This document shows, piece after piece, positions 28,701-39,456 of a stretch of DNA of 64,000 bases. The stretch comes from Gemmatimonadota bacterium (GTDB lineage Bacteria > Gemmatimonadota > Gemmatimonadetes > Gemmatimonadales > GWC2-71-9), in contig SHZT01000004.1 in the NCBI GenBank assembly GCA_009692185.1, positions 1 to 64,000 on the forward strand, given 5' to 3'. Position numbers and translations under genes: made by a program. Position 1 is the first letter of the stretch; each line of letters starts with the position of its first letter. The notes under the pieces were generated by a model, which searched no databases, was not told the origin of the DNA, and saw nothing but the letters and a program-made list of their open reading frames with translations.

Positions 28701-30215
28701 CATGCTCCACACGGCGTCCTGGCCATCCCCGCTCATCGGTTCAACGGTGTAGCGCAAGTCCTCGTGGCTCCAGCCGAACGCGAGATAGAGGCTCACGAGG
28801 TCTGTACGAACCGGTTGTGCCGGCGCCATGCCCGCGGCCGGGCGCAGGAGGCGTACGCTCCGGGCGGCCCACCGACCGTACGGCTGGCGGCGCGCCACGG
28901 CCCGCTTGGCTTCGGTGTTATGCAGGATGGCGCGCGAGCGCGTATCCACCACGATTAGCTCGCCCGGTCCCAGTGTTCCGCTTTCGATCACGTCGGCCGG
29001 GTTCAGGTCCACCAACCCGACCTCCGAGCCCGCGACCACGAGTCCGTCCCGGGTGATCTTGTAGCGGCACGGCCGGAGCCCGTTGCGGTCGAGCGCGGCG
29101 CCGGCGAGGACGCCGTCGCTGAACGAGAGCGCGGCCGGGCCGTCCCAGGGTTCGATCAGGCACTCGTGGAATTCGTAGAACCCGCGAAGCGCGGGCTCGA
29201 GGTCGCTGACTCCCTGGTGGGCCTCGGGCACGAGCATCATCAGCGCGTGGACCGGGTCCCGCCCCGACTGGACCAGCAGCTCGAGGGCGTTATCGAGGCT
29301 CGTTGAGTCGCTTCCCTCGTCCCAGATGACGGGGGCCAGGCGCTCCACGGCGCCGCCCCACACCGGCGAGGCGAGACCCGGCTCGCGCGCCCGCATGGCG
29401 TTCCGGTTTCCCCAGAGGGTGTTGATCTCTCCATTGTGCCCAAGGAGCCGGAAGGGCTGGACCAGCGACCACGTGGACCGCGTATTGGTTGAATAGCGCT
29501 GGTGGAACACCGCGATCGCCGTGTCGTAGGCCGGAGCGTCGAGGTCAGGGAAGAACGTGCTGAGGTCCGTCCCGGTAAGGAGCGCCTTATAGACGACGGT
29601 CCGGCAGGACAGCGAACAGACGAATGTCTGCGCGACCTCGGGCCCGGCGTCCGCCAGGCGCCGCTCCATGGTCCGTCGGGCCAGGTACAGCGCCCGGTCC
29701 CACGGCGTGCTGCGGACCCGGGCGCGTTCCGCGGGAGGCGCGATAATCGCCTGGCGAATCGTCGGGGCGGCGGCCCGAGCCGTGGGCCCGAGGACACCCG
29801 GGTTCACCGGCACGTCTCTCCAGCCGAGGACCGGCATTCCTTCTTCGCGGAGGACCTCTTCGATAATGGTCGTGGCTTCGGCCAGCGCGGGCTCGCCGAC
29901 GGGCAGGAAGAACATGCCCACGGCGAATGGACGGCCCGGCTCCATCGGAATGCCCAGCCGGCGGCATTCCTCCACCAGGAACCGGTAGGGGATCTGGGTC
30001 AGGACGCCGGCGCCATCACCGGAATGATCCGAGGAGGCGGCCCCACGGTGGGCCACGCGTTTCAGGGCCTGCAGCGCGTGTGCAAGAATGACGTGCGATC
30101 GCTGGCCCGAAGACTGGGCGACGAAGCCGACCCCGCACGCGTCCTGTTCCCGCCAGGGGTCCAGGTGCCGTGCCCGGGCGTTGGTCCAGCCGGATTTGGC
30201 GGTAGTGTCGGTCAT
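25731..30215 (-). CDS. gltB: Glutamate synthase large subunit (GOGAT alpha)
   Basis: 1494 residues, the full family length. A short propeptide precedes the catalytic nucleophile C27 (EQDACGVGF) of the class II glutaminase domain. The central domain is followed by the FMN-binding synthase domain (GGTGASPLSSIKHAG, ALVAIGCAMARQCH) with the 3Fe-4S cysteines in CHLNTCPTGIATQ, and a C-terminal GXGXG beta-helix domain (GGDLVIRPF, GGVVLVLGRVGRNFGAGMSNG). It makes glutamate from glutamine and 2-oxoglutarate. No gltD small subunit is adjacent, so the electron donor subunit must be elsewhere or the enzyme is ferredoxin-linked. Confidence 0.96.
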   Translation of the reverse strand: MTDTTAKSGWTNARARHLDPWREQDACGVGFVAQSSGQRSHVILAHALQALKRVAHRGAASSDHSGDGAGVLTQIPYRFLVEECRRLGIPMEPGRPFAVGMFFLPVGEPALAEATTIIEEVLREEGMPVLGWRDVPVNPGVLGPTARAAAPTIRQAIIAPPAERARVRSTPWDRALYLARRTMERRLADAGPEVAQTFVCSLSCRTVVYKALLTGTDLSTFFPDLDAPAYDTAIAVFHQRYSTNTRSTWSLVQPFRLLGHNGEINTLWGNRNAMRAREPGLASPVWGGAVERLAPVIWDEGSDSTSLDNALELLVQSGRDPVHALMMLVPEAHQGVSDLEPALRGFYEFHECLIEPWDGPAALSFSDGVLAGAALDRNGLRPCRYKITRDGLVVAGSEVGLVDLNPADVIESGTLGPGELIVVDTRSRAILHNTEAKRAVARRQPYGRWAARSVRLLRPAAGMAPAQPVRTDLVSLYLAFGWSHEDLRYTVEPMSGDGQDAVWSMGDDTPIPPLSRIPHGLYAYVRQRFAQVTNPPIDSLREGLVMSLRMHLGRHGSLLLDRPTGPLLVRNDHPVLLSNEMAALRAIAGVATVKLSATWSLGDADSLRAGLDRLCGDAERAVREGARIVIVSDLDADATHPPLPMLLAIGAVHQHLIAKGLRTQIGLVAEAGDAWDIHHVASLIGYGAEAVHPWLALESVRWQAGDQAAEAQNRFRSAAEKGLLKIISKMGISTLSSYCGAQIFEALGLGFEVIDRCLTGTVSTLGGIGFAEIAEDILGRHRLAYPDGDAAPRAVPDHGRVRYRRQGEDHGWSPPVVRALQREGYAGFLREVGTRAPAGPRDLIGIRAGTPIPLDEVEPVEEIRRRFISTAMSLGSLSPEAHRTLAIGMNRMGARSNCGEGGEDPDTYATSGADRADNKIKQIASGRFGVTTQYVMRAEELEIKVAQGSKPGEGGQLPAHKVTALIARLRHAVPGISLISPPPHHDIYSIEDLAQLIHDLKQVNPRARVGVKLVSEAGVGRVAAGVAKAYADYVLISGHNGGTGASPLSSIKHAGQPWELGLAETQALLIESGMRHRIEVRTDGGLKTGRDVVIAALLGAESFGFGTAALVAIGCAMARQCHLNTCPTGIATQRPDLRKKFKGTPEQVVAYFTAIAEDVRGILAGMGVRGLDDIIGEASWLERVDRPETPRAQLLDLSLLLAEAPVGAPRRRTVERNDRPGIESMDERILPDLAPRLAAGQPFTGNYEIGNHHLTTGARIAGTIIDIRGGAGLPAGSVQLRFRGSAGQSFGAFACAGMHLELEGEANDYVGKGLSGGDLVIRPFRNAAYADATHAHVILGNVALYGATSGRLFAGGRAGHRFAVRNSGATAVIEGAGNHCCEYMTGGVVLVLGRVGRNFGAGMSNGTAYVLDEAGDFGQRYNPDMVAVRSLEPEDERAVLSLLEEHLTLTSSPRARAVLADWDRFRPMVRVISARGATVATPVEAPVPAQGAPV

Positions 30216-30240
30216 GGGGGAGCGGCTCGAGTCTTACTGA

Positions 30241-30260
30241 TTATGCATCCGTGAGCATAA
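30241..30260. promoter_or_regulatory. Inverted repeat at the gltB transcription start (candidate operator)
   Basis: TTATGC (30241-30246) and GCATAA (30255-30260) form a perfect 6-bp dyad with an 8-base spacer. It overlaps the predicted -10 edge and start region of the gltB promoter, where a repressor or nitrogen regulator could bind. The regulator is not identified. Confidence 0.4.
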
Positions 30261-30288
30261 ATATACTTCGACCACGACCGTTGGTCAA
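30260..30288 (-). promoter_or_regulatory. Sigma70-type promoter for gltB
   Basis: On the minus strand TTGACC (30288-30283), a 17-base spacer, then TATATT (30265-30260). Start predicted near 30253, giving a leader of about 38 bases to ATG 30215. One of the two best promoters in the window. Confidence 0.65.
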
Positions 30289-30305
30289 GCGGTGTTTTCG
30301 GGTCG

Positions 30306-32179
<1,874 letters not shown>

Positions 32180-32183
<4 letters not shown>

Positions 32184-32194
32184 AGCGACTGTGA
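32180..32194. promoter_or_regulatory. Palindrome between divergent ABC exporter and icd
   Basis: TCACAG-CGA-CTGTGA, a perfect 6-3-6 dyad touching the GTG start of the exporter. Size and location fit an operator, but no cognate regulator is nearby. Confidence 0.35.
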
Positions 32195-32270
32195 AGATAA
32201 CGACTGCAAGGTGCAGGCGGCGGGCGTATATTATCGACGCACGTTCACCTTCTCCATACGAGTCCTGCCA

Positions 32271-33533
<1,263 letters not shown>

Positions 33534-34310
33534 CTACGGGGTCCGGTTCAGGATCATGTCCACCCCGAAGTGAATCATGCTCCAGCCGCCGGACTGGATT
33601 CCGAGGCGGACGGGGTGAATTGACACGCCATACGCCTCGACCAGGTCCACCGGGATCATGTCGAGGCGGGACGTCACCCGGAGTCCCGGCGGCTCCCGCC
33701 ACACCTGGATCAGCGCGGTGGTGGGCGCCTGGACGTCGCGGAAATGGAACACTCCGTAGGCCACCGCCCGCATCGTGTCTCCCGGGACGATCTGCGTCAA
33801 ACTGTCGATCGTGAACGAAATCGTGTGCCACATGTAGGTATTGAAGATTTCCCGCGAGGCCGTCCGGTCGCGCAAGGCGAGGCCGCTGAACAGCGAATCG
33901 GGCTCGATGCTGATGGTCCCCTTGAGACCGCGCCAGGTAACCGTGTCTTCCGCCGAGATCGAGCCATGGACCGCGTTGGCGCAGTACGGCCGCGCAGCCG
34001 GGCGGCGATAGAGCGGGATCACCGAGTCTTTCACGTTGGCGGTGCCCGATCTTGGCGGCGCCAGCCCGCGCGTCCCACCTGCCGAGCTGCGGCTTTCTCC
34101 CGGGCGCCAGAACGGGTCGCCAGGGCAGGTGGTCGCCCAGAGCACGGACGTGTGCGGGTTGATCTGGTACCAGGCCAGGCTGTACGGCTCGTTCACGGTA
34201 TAGCTGAATGTGCCCGGCTCGGTCTGGGCTGCGACGGGATTGGTTCCCAACCCGACGGCGACGAGTACCGCGCCGATGAAGCGGCCGTGCCAACGTGACC
34301 GGTATCCCAT
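33534..34310 (-). CDS. Secreted YceI-like domain protein
   Basis: 258 residues from ATG 34310 with a clear signal peptide (RFIGAVLVAVGLGTNPVAAQ). The mature part opens FSYTVNEPYSLAWYQINPHTS and later has LKGTISIEPDSLFSGLALRD and EIFNTYMWHTISFTIDSLTQI, resembling the YceI lipocalin-like fold that binds polyisoprenoids in the periplasm. It has two cysteines (TTCPGDPFW, PYCANAVHG). The assignment is by pattern only. It converges directly on icd with no gap and lies upstream of tRNA-Leu. Confidence 0.5.
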   Translation of the reverse strand: MGYRSRWHGRFIGAVLVAVGLGTNPVAAQTEPGTFSYTVNEPYSLAWYQINPHTSVLWATTCPGDPFWRPGESRSSAGGTRGLAPPRSGTANVKDSVIPLYRRPAARPYCANAVHGSISAEDTVTWRGLKGTISIEPDSLFSGLALRDRTASREIFNTYMWHTISFTIDSLTQIVPGDTMRAVAYGVFHFRDVQAPTTALIQVWREPPGLRVTSRLDMIPVDLVEAYGVSIHPVRLGIQSGGWSMIHFGVDMILNRTP

Positions 34311-34376
34311 CAACCCCACCTCGAAACGGAGAAGTTCAGACAGTTGTACGTCTTGCGGCCGGCGGCCGCTGACAAT

Positions 34377-34458
34377 GCGACCGGAGGGAGTCGAACCCTC
34401 ACGGGGGTAGCCCACGGGATCCTAAATCCCGCGCGTCTGCCAGTTCCGCCACGGTCGC
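34377..34458 (-). tRNA. tRNA-Leu (anticodon UAG)
   Basis: 82 nucleotides. The acceptor stem GCGACCG pairs perfectly with CGGTCGC, the T-loop is GGTTCGACTCC, the anticodon loop TTTAGGA reads UAG (codon CUA), and the variable arm is long as in class II tRNAs. The discriminator base is A; the CCA end is not encoded. It is flanked by the YceI-like gene and the decayed ABC transporter. Confidence 0.95.
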
Positions 34459-34502
34459 GCGACCCGGAAGATAGGCTAGGGGCACGGCTCCCGTCACGGG
34501 TC

Positions 34503-34711
34503 TCAGGGGGCGACCGCCCCGTTTGCGAGGACCACCGTCCGGTCGGCGCACGCGCGGGCGAATTCCACGTCGTGCGTCGCTGGGCTTCTCCGCCGGAAAG
34601 CTCCGCCGGAAACGCGCCGGCGCGGGCCACAACGTCGAGCGACAGCGCACGCAGAACGTGCCCGTTGTCCCGCGACAGAGAGAGGGCGTCGATCGTGAGC
34701 AACGCGCTCAT
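34503..34711 (-). pseudogene. Polar amino-acid ABC transporter ATPase, two internal deletions
   Basis: From ATG 34711 the frame reads MSALLTIDALSLSRDNGHVL and RALSLDVVARAG, as in GlnQ/HisP ATPases. It jumps to the signature AFPAELSGGEAQR without Walker A. After a second break with a frame change only the H-loop and C-terminus remain (THDVEFARACADRTVVLANG), ending TGA 34503. About 70 codons are left of a protein normally over 200. It cannot bind ATP. Confidence 0.85.
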
Positions 34712-35355
34712 GCCCGGCTCCAGCGCCGCTCGAGGCGACGCGACAACTCACCGAGGGGGAGGGACATGGCCAGGTAGATCGCTGAACACAGGATGCCCGG
34801 CACGACCCAGCTGCCCGCGTTCGTCGCGTAGATGGCTGTTTGCTTGGTGAGTTCGACCACGGTGATGACGGAGACGAGCGAGGAGTCCTTGAGTAGCGCG
34901 ACGAAGTCGTTGGTCATCGGCGCCAGGGCCTGCGGTCCCCGCACCAGTCGGAATACCGGGAGCTCTGAAAGTCCCAGCGTGCGAGCGGCTTCGAGCTGGG
35001 CCCGCGGCACCGCGCGCAGGGCGCCCCGGTAGATCTCGGATTCGTAAGCGGCGTAGTTGAGCCCCAGGCCGAGCAGGGCCGCGAGGAAGGCCGGGAGCCG
35101 CACGACCCCCGAGAGCCCGTAATAGATGACGAACAGCCGCAGGAGGAGTGGGGTCCCCCGCGTGACCTCGACGTACGTCGCCAGCAGGGCGCGGGGGACC
35201 AGGCCCCCATACACGCGTCCGGCGGCAACCAGCCCGCCGACCATGACCGCCATGGCCATGGCGAGTACCGACAGCGCCAGCGTAATGCCGGCCGCGCGGA
35301 ACAGGGTAGGGAGATACGCGCTGATTGATCGAGTCTCGCAAGGCGGCGCTACCAC
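34708..35355 (-). CDS. Polar amino-acid ABC transporter permease (GlnP/HisM type)
   Basis: 215 residues from GTG 35355. About five membrane helices (ITLALSVLAMAMAVMVGGLV, LPAFLAALLGLGLNYAAY) and the EAA loop YRGALRAVPRAQLEAARTLGLS, the contact for the ATPase. It appears intact, but both partners are broken, and its N-terminus is fused onto binding-protein debris, so the natural start may be lost. It overlaps the ATPase remnant by ATGA. Probably non-functional unless partners exist elsewhere. Confidence 0.75.
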   Translation of the reverse strand: MVAPPCETRSISAYLPTLFRAAGITLALSVLAMAMAVMVGGLVAAGRVYGGLVPRALLATYVEVTRGTPLLLRLFVIYYGLSGVVRLPAFLAALLGLGLNYAAYESEIYRGALRAVPRAQLEAARTLGLSELPVFRLVRGPQALAPMTNDFVALLKDSSLVSVITVVELTKQTAIYATNAGSWVVPGILCSAIYLAMSLPLGELSRRLERRWSRA

Positions 35356-35825
35356 GCGATAACACTCCCACGTACACGCCTGTGGCCGCGGGATCCGGCT
35401 GAATCACGAAGCCGCCGCCCCGCCGGAGCGCCCGCTCGGCGATGACATGATCGAGCAGGACGGCGTCGACGCGTCCCGCGGCGAGGTCCGTGTACGGGTG
35501 AACGTCGTCGAGTGTTCGGCCCGCCGCGCGGGCCCGTCCTCGACGCCGGACAGCCCGATATCGAAGTCACCGCGCTCCGCCGACTGGTCGATGGACGACC
35601 ACGCCACCTGGACGAATTCGGCGCGCCGGCCCAGTCCACGGGCGATCTCCCCGGCGATCTCGACGTCGAACCCCCGCACCCTGGCCGGGTCGGCCGGGTC
35701 CGCCTCGACGAATGGGGCCCCGCCCTCCGCATCGCCACCCCAGCGCAACGCGGGGATGGTTCGGTCGGCGGAAGCGCAGCCCGACGAGAGAATCAGCGCG
35801 AGGAACGCCGCGCGGGGACGCGTGC
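35321..35825 (-). pseudogene. Amino-acid-binding lipoprotein of the ABC transporter, broken
   Basis: Upstream fragment: a lipoprotein-like AFLALILSSGCAS without a usable start codon, then DPARVRGFDVEIAGEIARGL and DFDIGLSGVEDG, as in SBP_bac_3 periplasmic binding proteins. Near 35520 the frame shifts by one and skips a large part of the domain. A second fragment follows: TLDDVHPYTDLAAGRVDAVL and PAATGVYVGVLSRGSAALRD, the C-terminal lobe. It ends by running into the permease gene. An indel or deletion has disabled it. Confidence 0.8.
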
Positions 35826-35967
35826 AGGGACCGTGAGCCAGGTTCGGGACTCCGGAGGGTTTCGAGGATGAAGTTAGTGATGCCGATTGCCGCTCGGCAG
35901 ATTCCTCTGCACATTTGCGCGGGGCAGGCGGTACGGGGCCGGCCTGCCAACCTCCAAGGAGACGCAA

Positions 35968-37341
35968 ATGAAGGCGAGTCTTTCGGTCATTGGAATCCTG
36001 GTGCTCGCGGCCGTCGCCGCACCGGCGGCTGCGCAACGGACGGTTCATCCCGCTCCGGGCATGCAGAAGAGCCCGAATGTCAAGATGGTCGCCCACATTC
36101 CCATGGGCGGCCCATTCTATTCGAACGACGTGGAGTTCGAACAGGAACCGTCACGCCCGTTTGCCTACGTGTCCGGCCGCTCTCAGTACGGATTCAAGGT
36201 GATCAGCCTGAAGGACCTGAATAAGGTGCATGAAATCTGGCGCTGGACGATCGAAAACCCCGAACTGCACACCGGCCGGGCGACGGCGCCGGCGTATTTC
36301 AAGATCGCGGGCCGCTACTACCTGGTGGAGTCCTTCCAGTTCAGCCAGAGCAGCCCAGACGCCGACCTGGGCGCCGTGGTCATCGACATGACGGCTCTGC
36401 CGGACACGACCAAGATCAAGGAAGTGGCCCGCGTCCGGTTGCCGGAGAACCCCGGCGGGTTCCACGAGATCTATTCCTACAAGCACTCGAACGGGCAGGC
36501 GCTCCTGTTCGCGCAGGTCTCGGCTCCGCAGGTCAACGTCTACGACATGGCCAAGGTGGTCGCGGGTGACAAGGATCGCGGCCTCGTCGGCAAGGTGCCC
36601 AACCCAACGTCGGCGGAAGCCGGCACCCAGCGCGGGTACCATGACATGATCGTGCAGTACGATGCCGCCACCCATCGCGACCTCTTCTACGGGGCCGGCG
36701 GTGGCGGCTACTACATCTTCGATGTCACCAACCTGGCCGAGCCCAAGCTGCTGACGTCCGTGGTGGGCGTGGCGGGCCTGAACAACGGCCACACCTTCTC
36801 GCCCGATCCCACCGGGCGGTATGGCATCCTCGAGTCCGAGTACCGGTTCGCGCCCCTTCGGATCGTGGATCTCAAGCCCAGCGGGGATACGCTGGCGAAG
36901 AGGGTGTCGCGGCCCATTGGCGCTTACACGGCCCGGTGGGATGGACTCCCGCATAACCACCTGGTGCGCTGGCCGTACGTGTTCGTGTCGCACTACGAGG
37001 ACGGGCTGCAGGTGTTCAACATGATGGACCCGACCAATCCCTACACGGTCGGGTTCTACGACACGTACGACGGGCCGAACATGCTCAACAAGAGCAAGCC
37101 CTTCGACGCGCCGACTCCGGGCATGGGCAGCGAGCAGAACGGCGCCGACGGCGTGGACGTGCGGAACTACGACGGCCTGGTCATGATCGGAGACCTGTTC
37201 ACCGGCGTGTGGTTCTTCAAGATGGAGGGCTTCGACGGCTGGAATGGCCACCAGTGGGGCGTGCCGAACAACTCGGATGTCCAGGACTGGGACAATGGTC
37301 CTGACGGCGCGCCCAAGCTTCAGAAAGTGAGCGTTCGGTAG
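35968..37341 (+). CDS. Secreted LVIVD-repeat protein
   Basis: 457 residues from ATG 35968, preceded by AAGGAG. Signal peptide SVIGILVLAAVAAPAAAQ. The rest is a beta-propeller-like series of LVIVD-type blades (FKVISLKDLNK, AVVIDMTALPD, YYIFDVTNLAEPKLL, PLRIVDLKPSG, LQVFNMMDPTNPYTVGFYDT, VMIGDLFTGVWFFKM). Such proteins are extracytoplasmic; their function is poorly known. It is followed by DUF4956 and CotH-like genes on the same strand. Confidence 0.8.
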   Translation: MKASLSVIGILVLAAVAAPAAAQRTVHPAPGMQKSPNVKMVAHIPMGGPFYSNDVEFEQEPSRPFAYVSGRSQYGFKVISLKDLNKVHEIWRWTIENPELHTGRATAPAYFKIAGRYYLVESFQFSQSSPDADLGAVVIDMTALPDTTKIKEVARVRLPENPGGFHEIYSYKHSNGQALLFAQVSAPQVNVYDMAKVVAGDKDRGLVGKVPNPTSAEAGTQRGYHDMIVQYDAATHRDLFYGAGGGGYYIFDVTNLAEPKLLTSVVGVAGLNNGHTFSPDPTGRYGILESEYRFAPLRIVDLKPSGDTLAKRVSRPIGAYTARWDGLPHNHLVRWPYVFVSHYEDGLQVFNMMDPTNPYTVGFYDTYDGPNMLNKSKPFDAPTPGMGSEQNGADGVDVRNYDGLVMIGDLFTGVWFFKMEGFDGWNGHQWGVPNNSDVQDWDNGPDGAPKLQKVSVR

Positions 37342-37346
37342 CGGTG

Positions 37347-38393
37347 ATGGCGACACAACGGGGATCGTTCCGCCGGCTCTGGGATGACCTGGTAGTCAGG
37401 ACCATCGGCTACTACATCGTCCTGATCGCCGCAGCGGCGTTGCTGTGGAAGTTCGTGCCTGCCGTGGCGCACATCCTGATGTTCCCGCCGGTGGTGGACG
37501 GAGCGTTCTCGCTCGGCAAGAGCGCTGCCCTCACCGGGGCGGCCGAGGCCGCGACCGCCCCCAGGGGCGCCCTGGACCAGATGATCAGCGCCGCGACGGC
37601 CATGACGGTGTCCGCGCTGCTCTCCCTTCCCGTCACCTGGCTCTACATCCTGACCCGCCAGAAAAAGGGATTCCGCCAATCACTGGTGCAGTCCATGATC
37701 ATGCTGCCCCTGGTGGTGGCGGGCGTCGTGGTGCTGGTCAAGAACAGTCTTGCCCTGGCGTTCAGTCTCGCGGGCATCGTGGCGGCCGTCCGGTTCCGCA
37801 ACACGCTCGAGGACAGCAAGGACGCGGTGTATGTGTTCCTCGCCACGGCGGTCGGCCTGGCCGCGGGCGTCGACCCGCCGGTCGCATTTGCGGTGTCGTT
37901 CATTTTCAACATGTGCATCCTGCTGATGTGGTACACCGACTTCGGCCGCACGTCGGCGGTATTTGAAGGCGGCGTTGCCAAGCAGCGCCTGGAAGAGGCC
38001 AAGGCCTTCGCGGGGCGTCAAAGCAGTTTCATCACGATGCTCGACGACGAAATTCTCAAGTCGCTCTCCGCCGAGCAACTGGACGTGGTGGCGGAAAAGG
38101 CAAAGAAGCGGAAGAAACAGGCGGCGCCCGATCGGGAGGGTGATGACGAACCGACGTTCGATGTCCTCCTGCGCCTGCGCACCACCAGCGTTGACGAGGC
38201 CAAGCAGGTTGCCGAGGCCGTCCTGACCCAGCACCTCAAGAAGTGGCGCTTCACCGGGGCCGAAGTTGAAAGCGGCGGCATCCAGGTCCTCGAGTACGCG
38301 CTCCGGATGCGCAAAGGCGTGACGCCGAACGTGCTCAGGGACGCCCTCCAGGCGTACGGCAGCGCGCACATCATAGGCGTAGAACTGCAGTAA
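37347..38393 (+). CDS. DUF4956 membrane protein
   Basis: 348 residues from ATG 37347 (a GTG three bases earlier is equally possible). About five membrane segments in the first 200 residues; the hallmark AGIVAAVRFRNTLEDSKDAV is the DUF4956 signature. The soluble C-terminal domain (EPTFDVLLRLRTTSVDEAKQ) resembles a ferredoxin-like fold. DUF4956 proteins are commonly found beside VTC polyphosphate-polymerase-like and CotH proteins; here a CotH-like gene follows but no VTC domain is seen. Function unknown. Confidence 0.8.
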   Translation: MATQRGSFRRLWDDLVVRTIGYYIVLIAAAALLWKFVPAVAHILMFPPVVDGAFSLGKSAALTGAAEAATAPRGALDQMISAATAMTVSALLSLPVTWLYILTRQKKGFRQSLVQSMIMLPLVVAGVVVLVKNSLALAFSLAGIVAAVRFRNTLEDSKDAVYVFLATAVGLAAGVDPPVAFAVSFIFNMCILLMWYTDFGRTSAVFEGGVAKQRLEEAKAFAGRQSSFITMLDDEILKSLSAEQLDVVAEKAKKRKKQAAPDREGDDEPTFDVLLRLRTTSVDEAKQVAEAVLTQHLKKWRFTGAEVESGGIQVLEYALRMRKGVTPNVLRDALQAYGSAHIIGVELQ

Positions 38394-38421
38394 CCCACTC
38401 ACGAGGCCCCGGAGAACGCCC

Positions 38422-39456
38422 ATGCGCCCCCAGCTCCTCTCGATTCTTGCCGCGGCGTCGGTCCTGCTGCCGCCGTCCCTTCAAGCACAGGGGACGGGTC
38501 TGTTCGAATCCGACAAGCCGCTCCCTTTGCGGGTCTCGATGGACCAGAAGGCGCTGATGGGGGAACGGGACTCGAGCAAGCTCAAGCCCCAGCCCGCGAC
38601 GATCACGTACGCGGGACCCGACGGCCAGACGGTCGCCATCGAGACCCAGCTTTCCCTGCGCGGGCACTGGCGCCGGCAGAAAGCGAATTGCGAGTTCGCG
38701 CCGATCAAGGTGGAGTTCCCCAAAGGCAAGAAGGACGGCACCATCTTCGAAGACCAGGGCGACCTGAAGCTCGTGACGCATTGCCGGAACAAGGACAAGG
38801 ACTTCGAGCAGTATGTCTTGCGGGAGTACCTGGTCTACAAGGTCTACAACATCCTGACGCCGGTGAGCCTGCGTGCGCGCCTGGCCCGGGTTACGTACCT
38901 CGACACGGGGCCGAAGGGCGACTCGCTCACGAAATGGGGATTCTTCATCGAGAACGAGAAGAAGATCGCGTCGCGGCTCAAGACGAAGGAACTGGAGCTG
39001 ATGGGGGCGACCTGGGCGGACGTTGACCCTGAACAGGGAGCCCTGCTGTCCGCGTTCGCCTACATGATCGGCGGGACGGACTGGGCTCTCAGTGCCCTGC
39101 ACAATGTCCTGCTGTACCAGGACACGACCACGGGTGTCGTCCGACCCATGTTGTACGACTTCGACTGGACCGGCTTGGTCAATACGAAGTACTCGTTCCC
39201 GGACTACCGACTGTCGATCAAGACCGTGCGCGAACGCATCTACCGGGGCATATGCCGCAGGCCGGAGGAATGGGCGCCCGTCATTGCCCAATACCAGGAA
39301 AAGAAGGCCGCGATCTACGGGGTGTACGAAAGCCTGCCGGACGTGGATCCCAAGTACGTCAAAGACACCAGGCAGTACCTTGACGAATTCTATGCGCTGC
39401 TTGGCAATCCGCGGAGGTTCAAGGCCGAAATGATCGACACCTGCAAGCCGGCCTAG
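38422..39456 (+). CDS. Secreted CotH-like (kinase-fold) protein
   Basis: 344 residues with a signal peptide (LLSILAAASVLLPPSLQAQ) and a GGAG upstream of ATG 38422. The sequence follows the CotH layout: SLRGHWRRQK (K-rG-S-like strand), lead-in YVLREYLVYKVYNILTP, then GGTDWALSALHNVLLYQD and PMLYDFDWTGL, where the N-D and D-F-D residues match the catalytic loop and metal site of CotH-type atypical kinases. The call rests on pattern and the DUF4956 neighbour. Its TAG stop lies inside a CTAG shared with the convergent gene. Confidence 0.55.
   Translation: MRPQLLSILAAASVLLPPSLQAQGTGLFESDKPLPLRVSMDQKALMGERDSSKLKPQPATITYAGPDGQTVAIETQLSLRGHWRRQKANCEFAPIKVEFPKGKKDGTIFEDQGDLKLVTHCRNKDKDFEQYVLREYLVYKVYNILTPVSLRARLARVTYLDTGPKGDSLTKWGFFIENEKKIASRLKTKELELMGATWADVDPEQGALLSAFAYMIGGTDWALSALHNVLLYQDTTTGVVRPMLYDFDWTGLVNTKYSFPDYRLSIKTVRERIYRGICRRPEEWAPVIAQYQEKKAAIYGVYESLPDVDPKYVKDTRQYLDEFYALLGNPRRFKAEMIDTCKPA

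Noticed and set aside
26988-28958. 656-codon open frame on the plus strand
   Set aside because: Lies wholly antisense to gltB; His/Arg/Gly/Asp-biased shadow typical of GC-rich DNA, no domain pattern.
25731-30215. Possible fused gltB-gltD
   Set aside because: The protein ends after the GXGXG beta-helix domain; no FAD/NADPH small-subunit domain is present.
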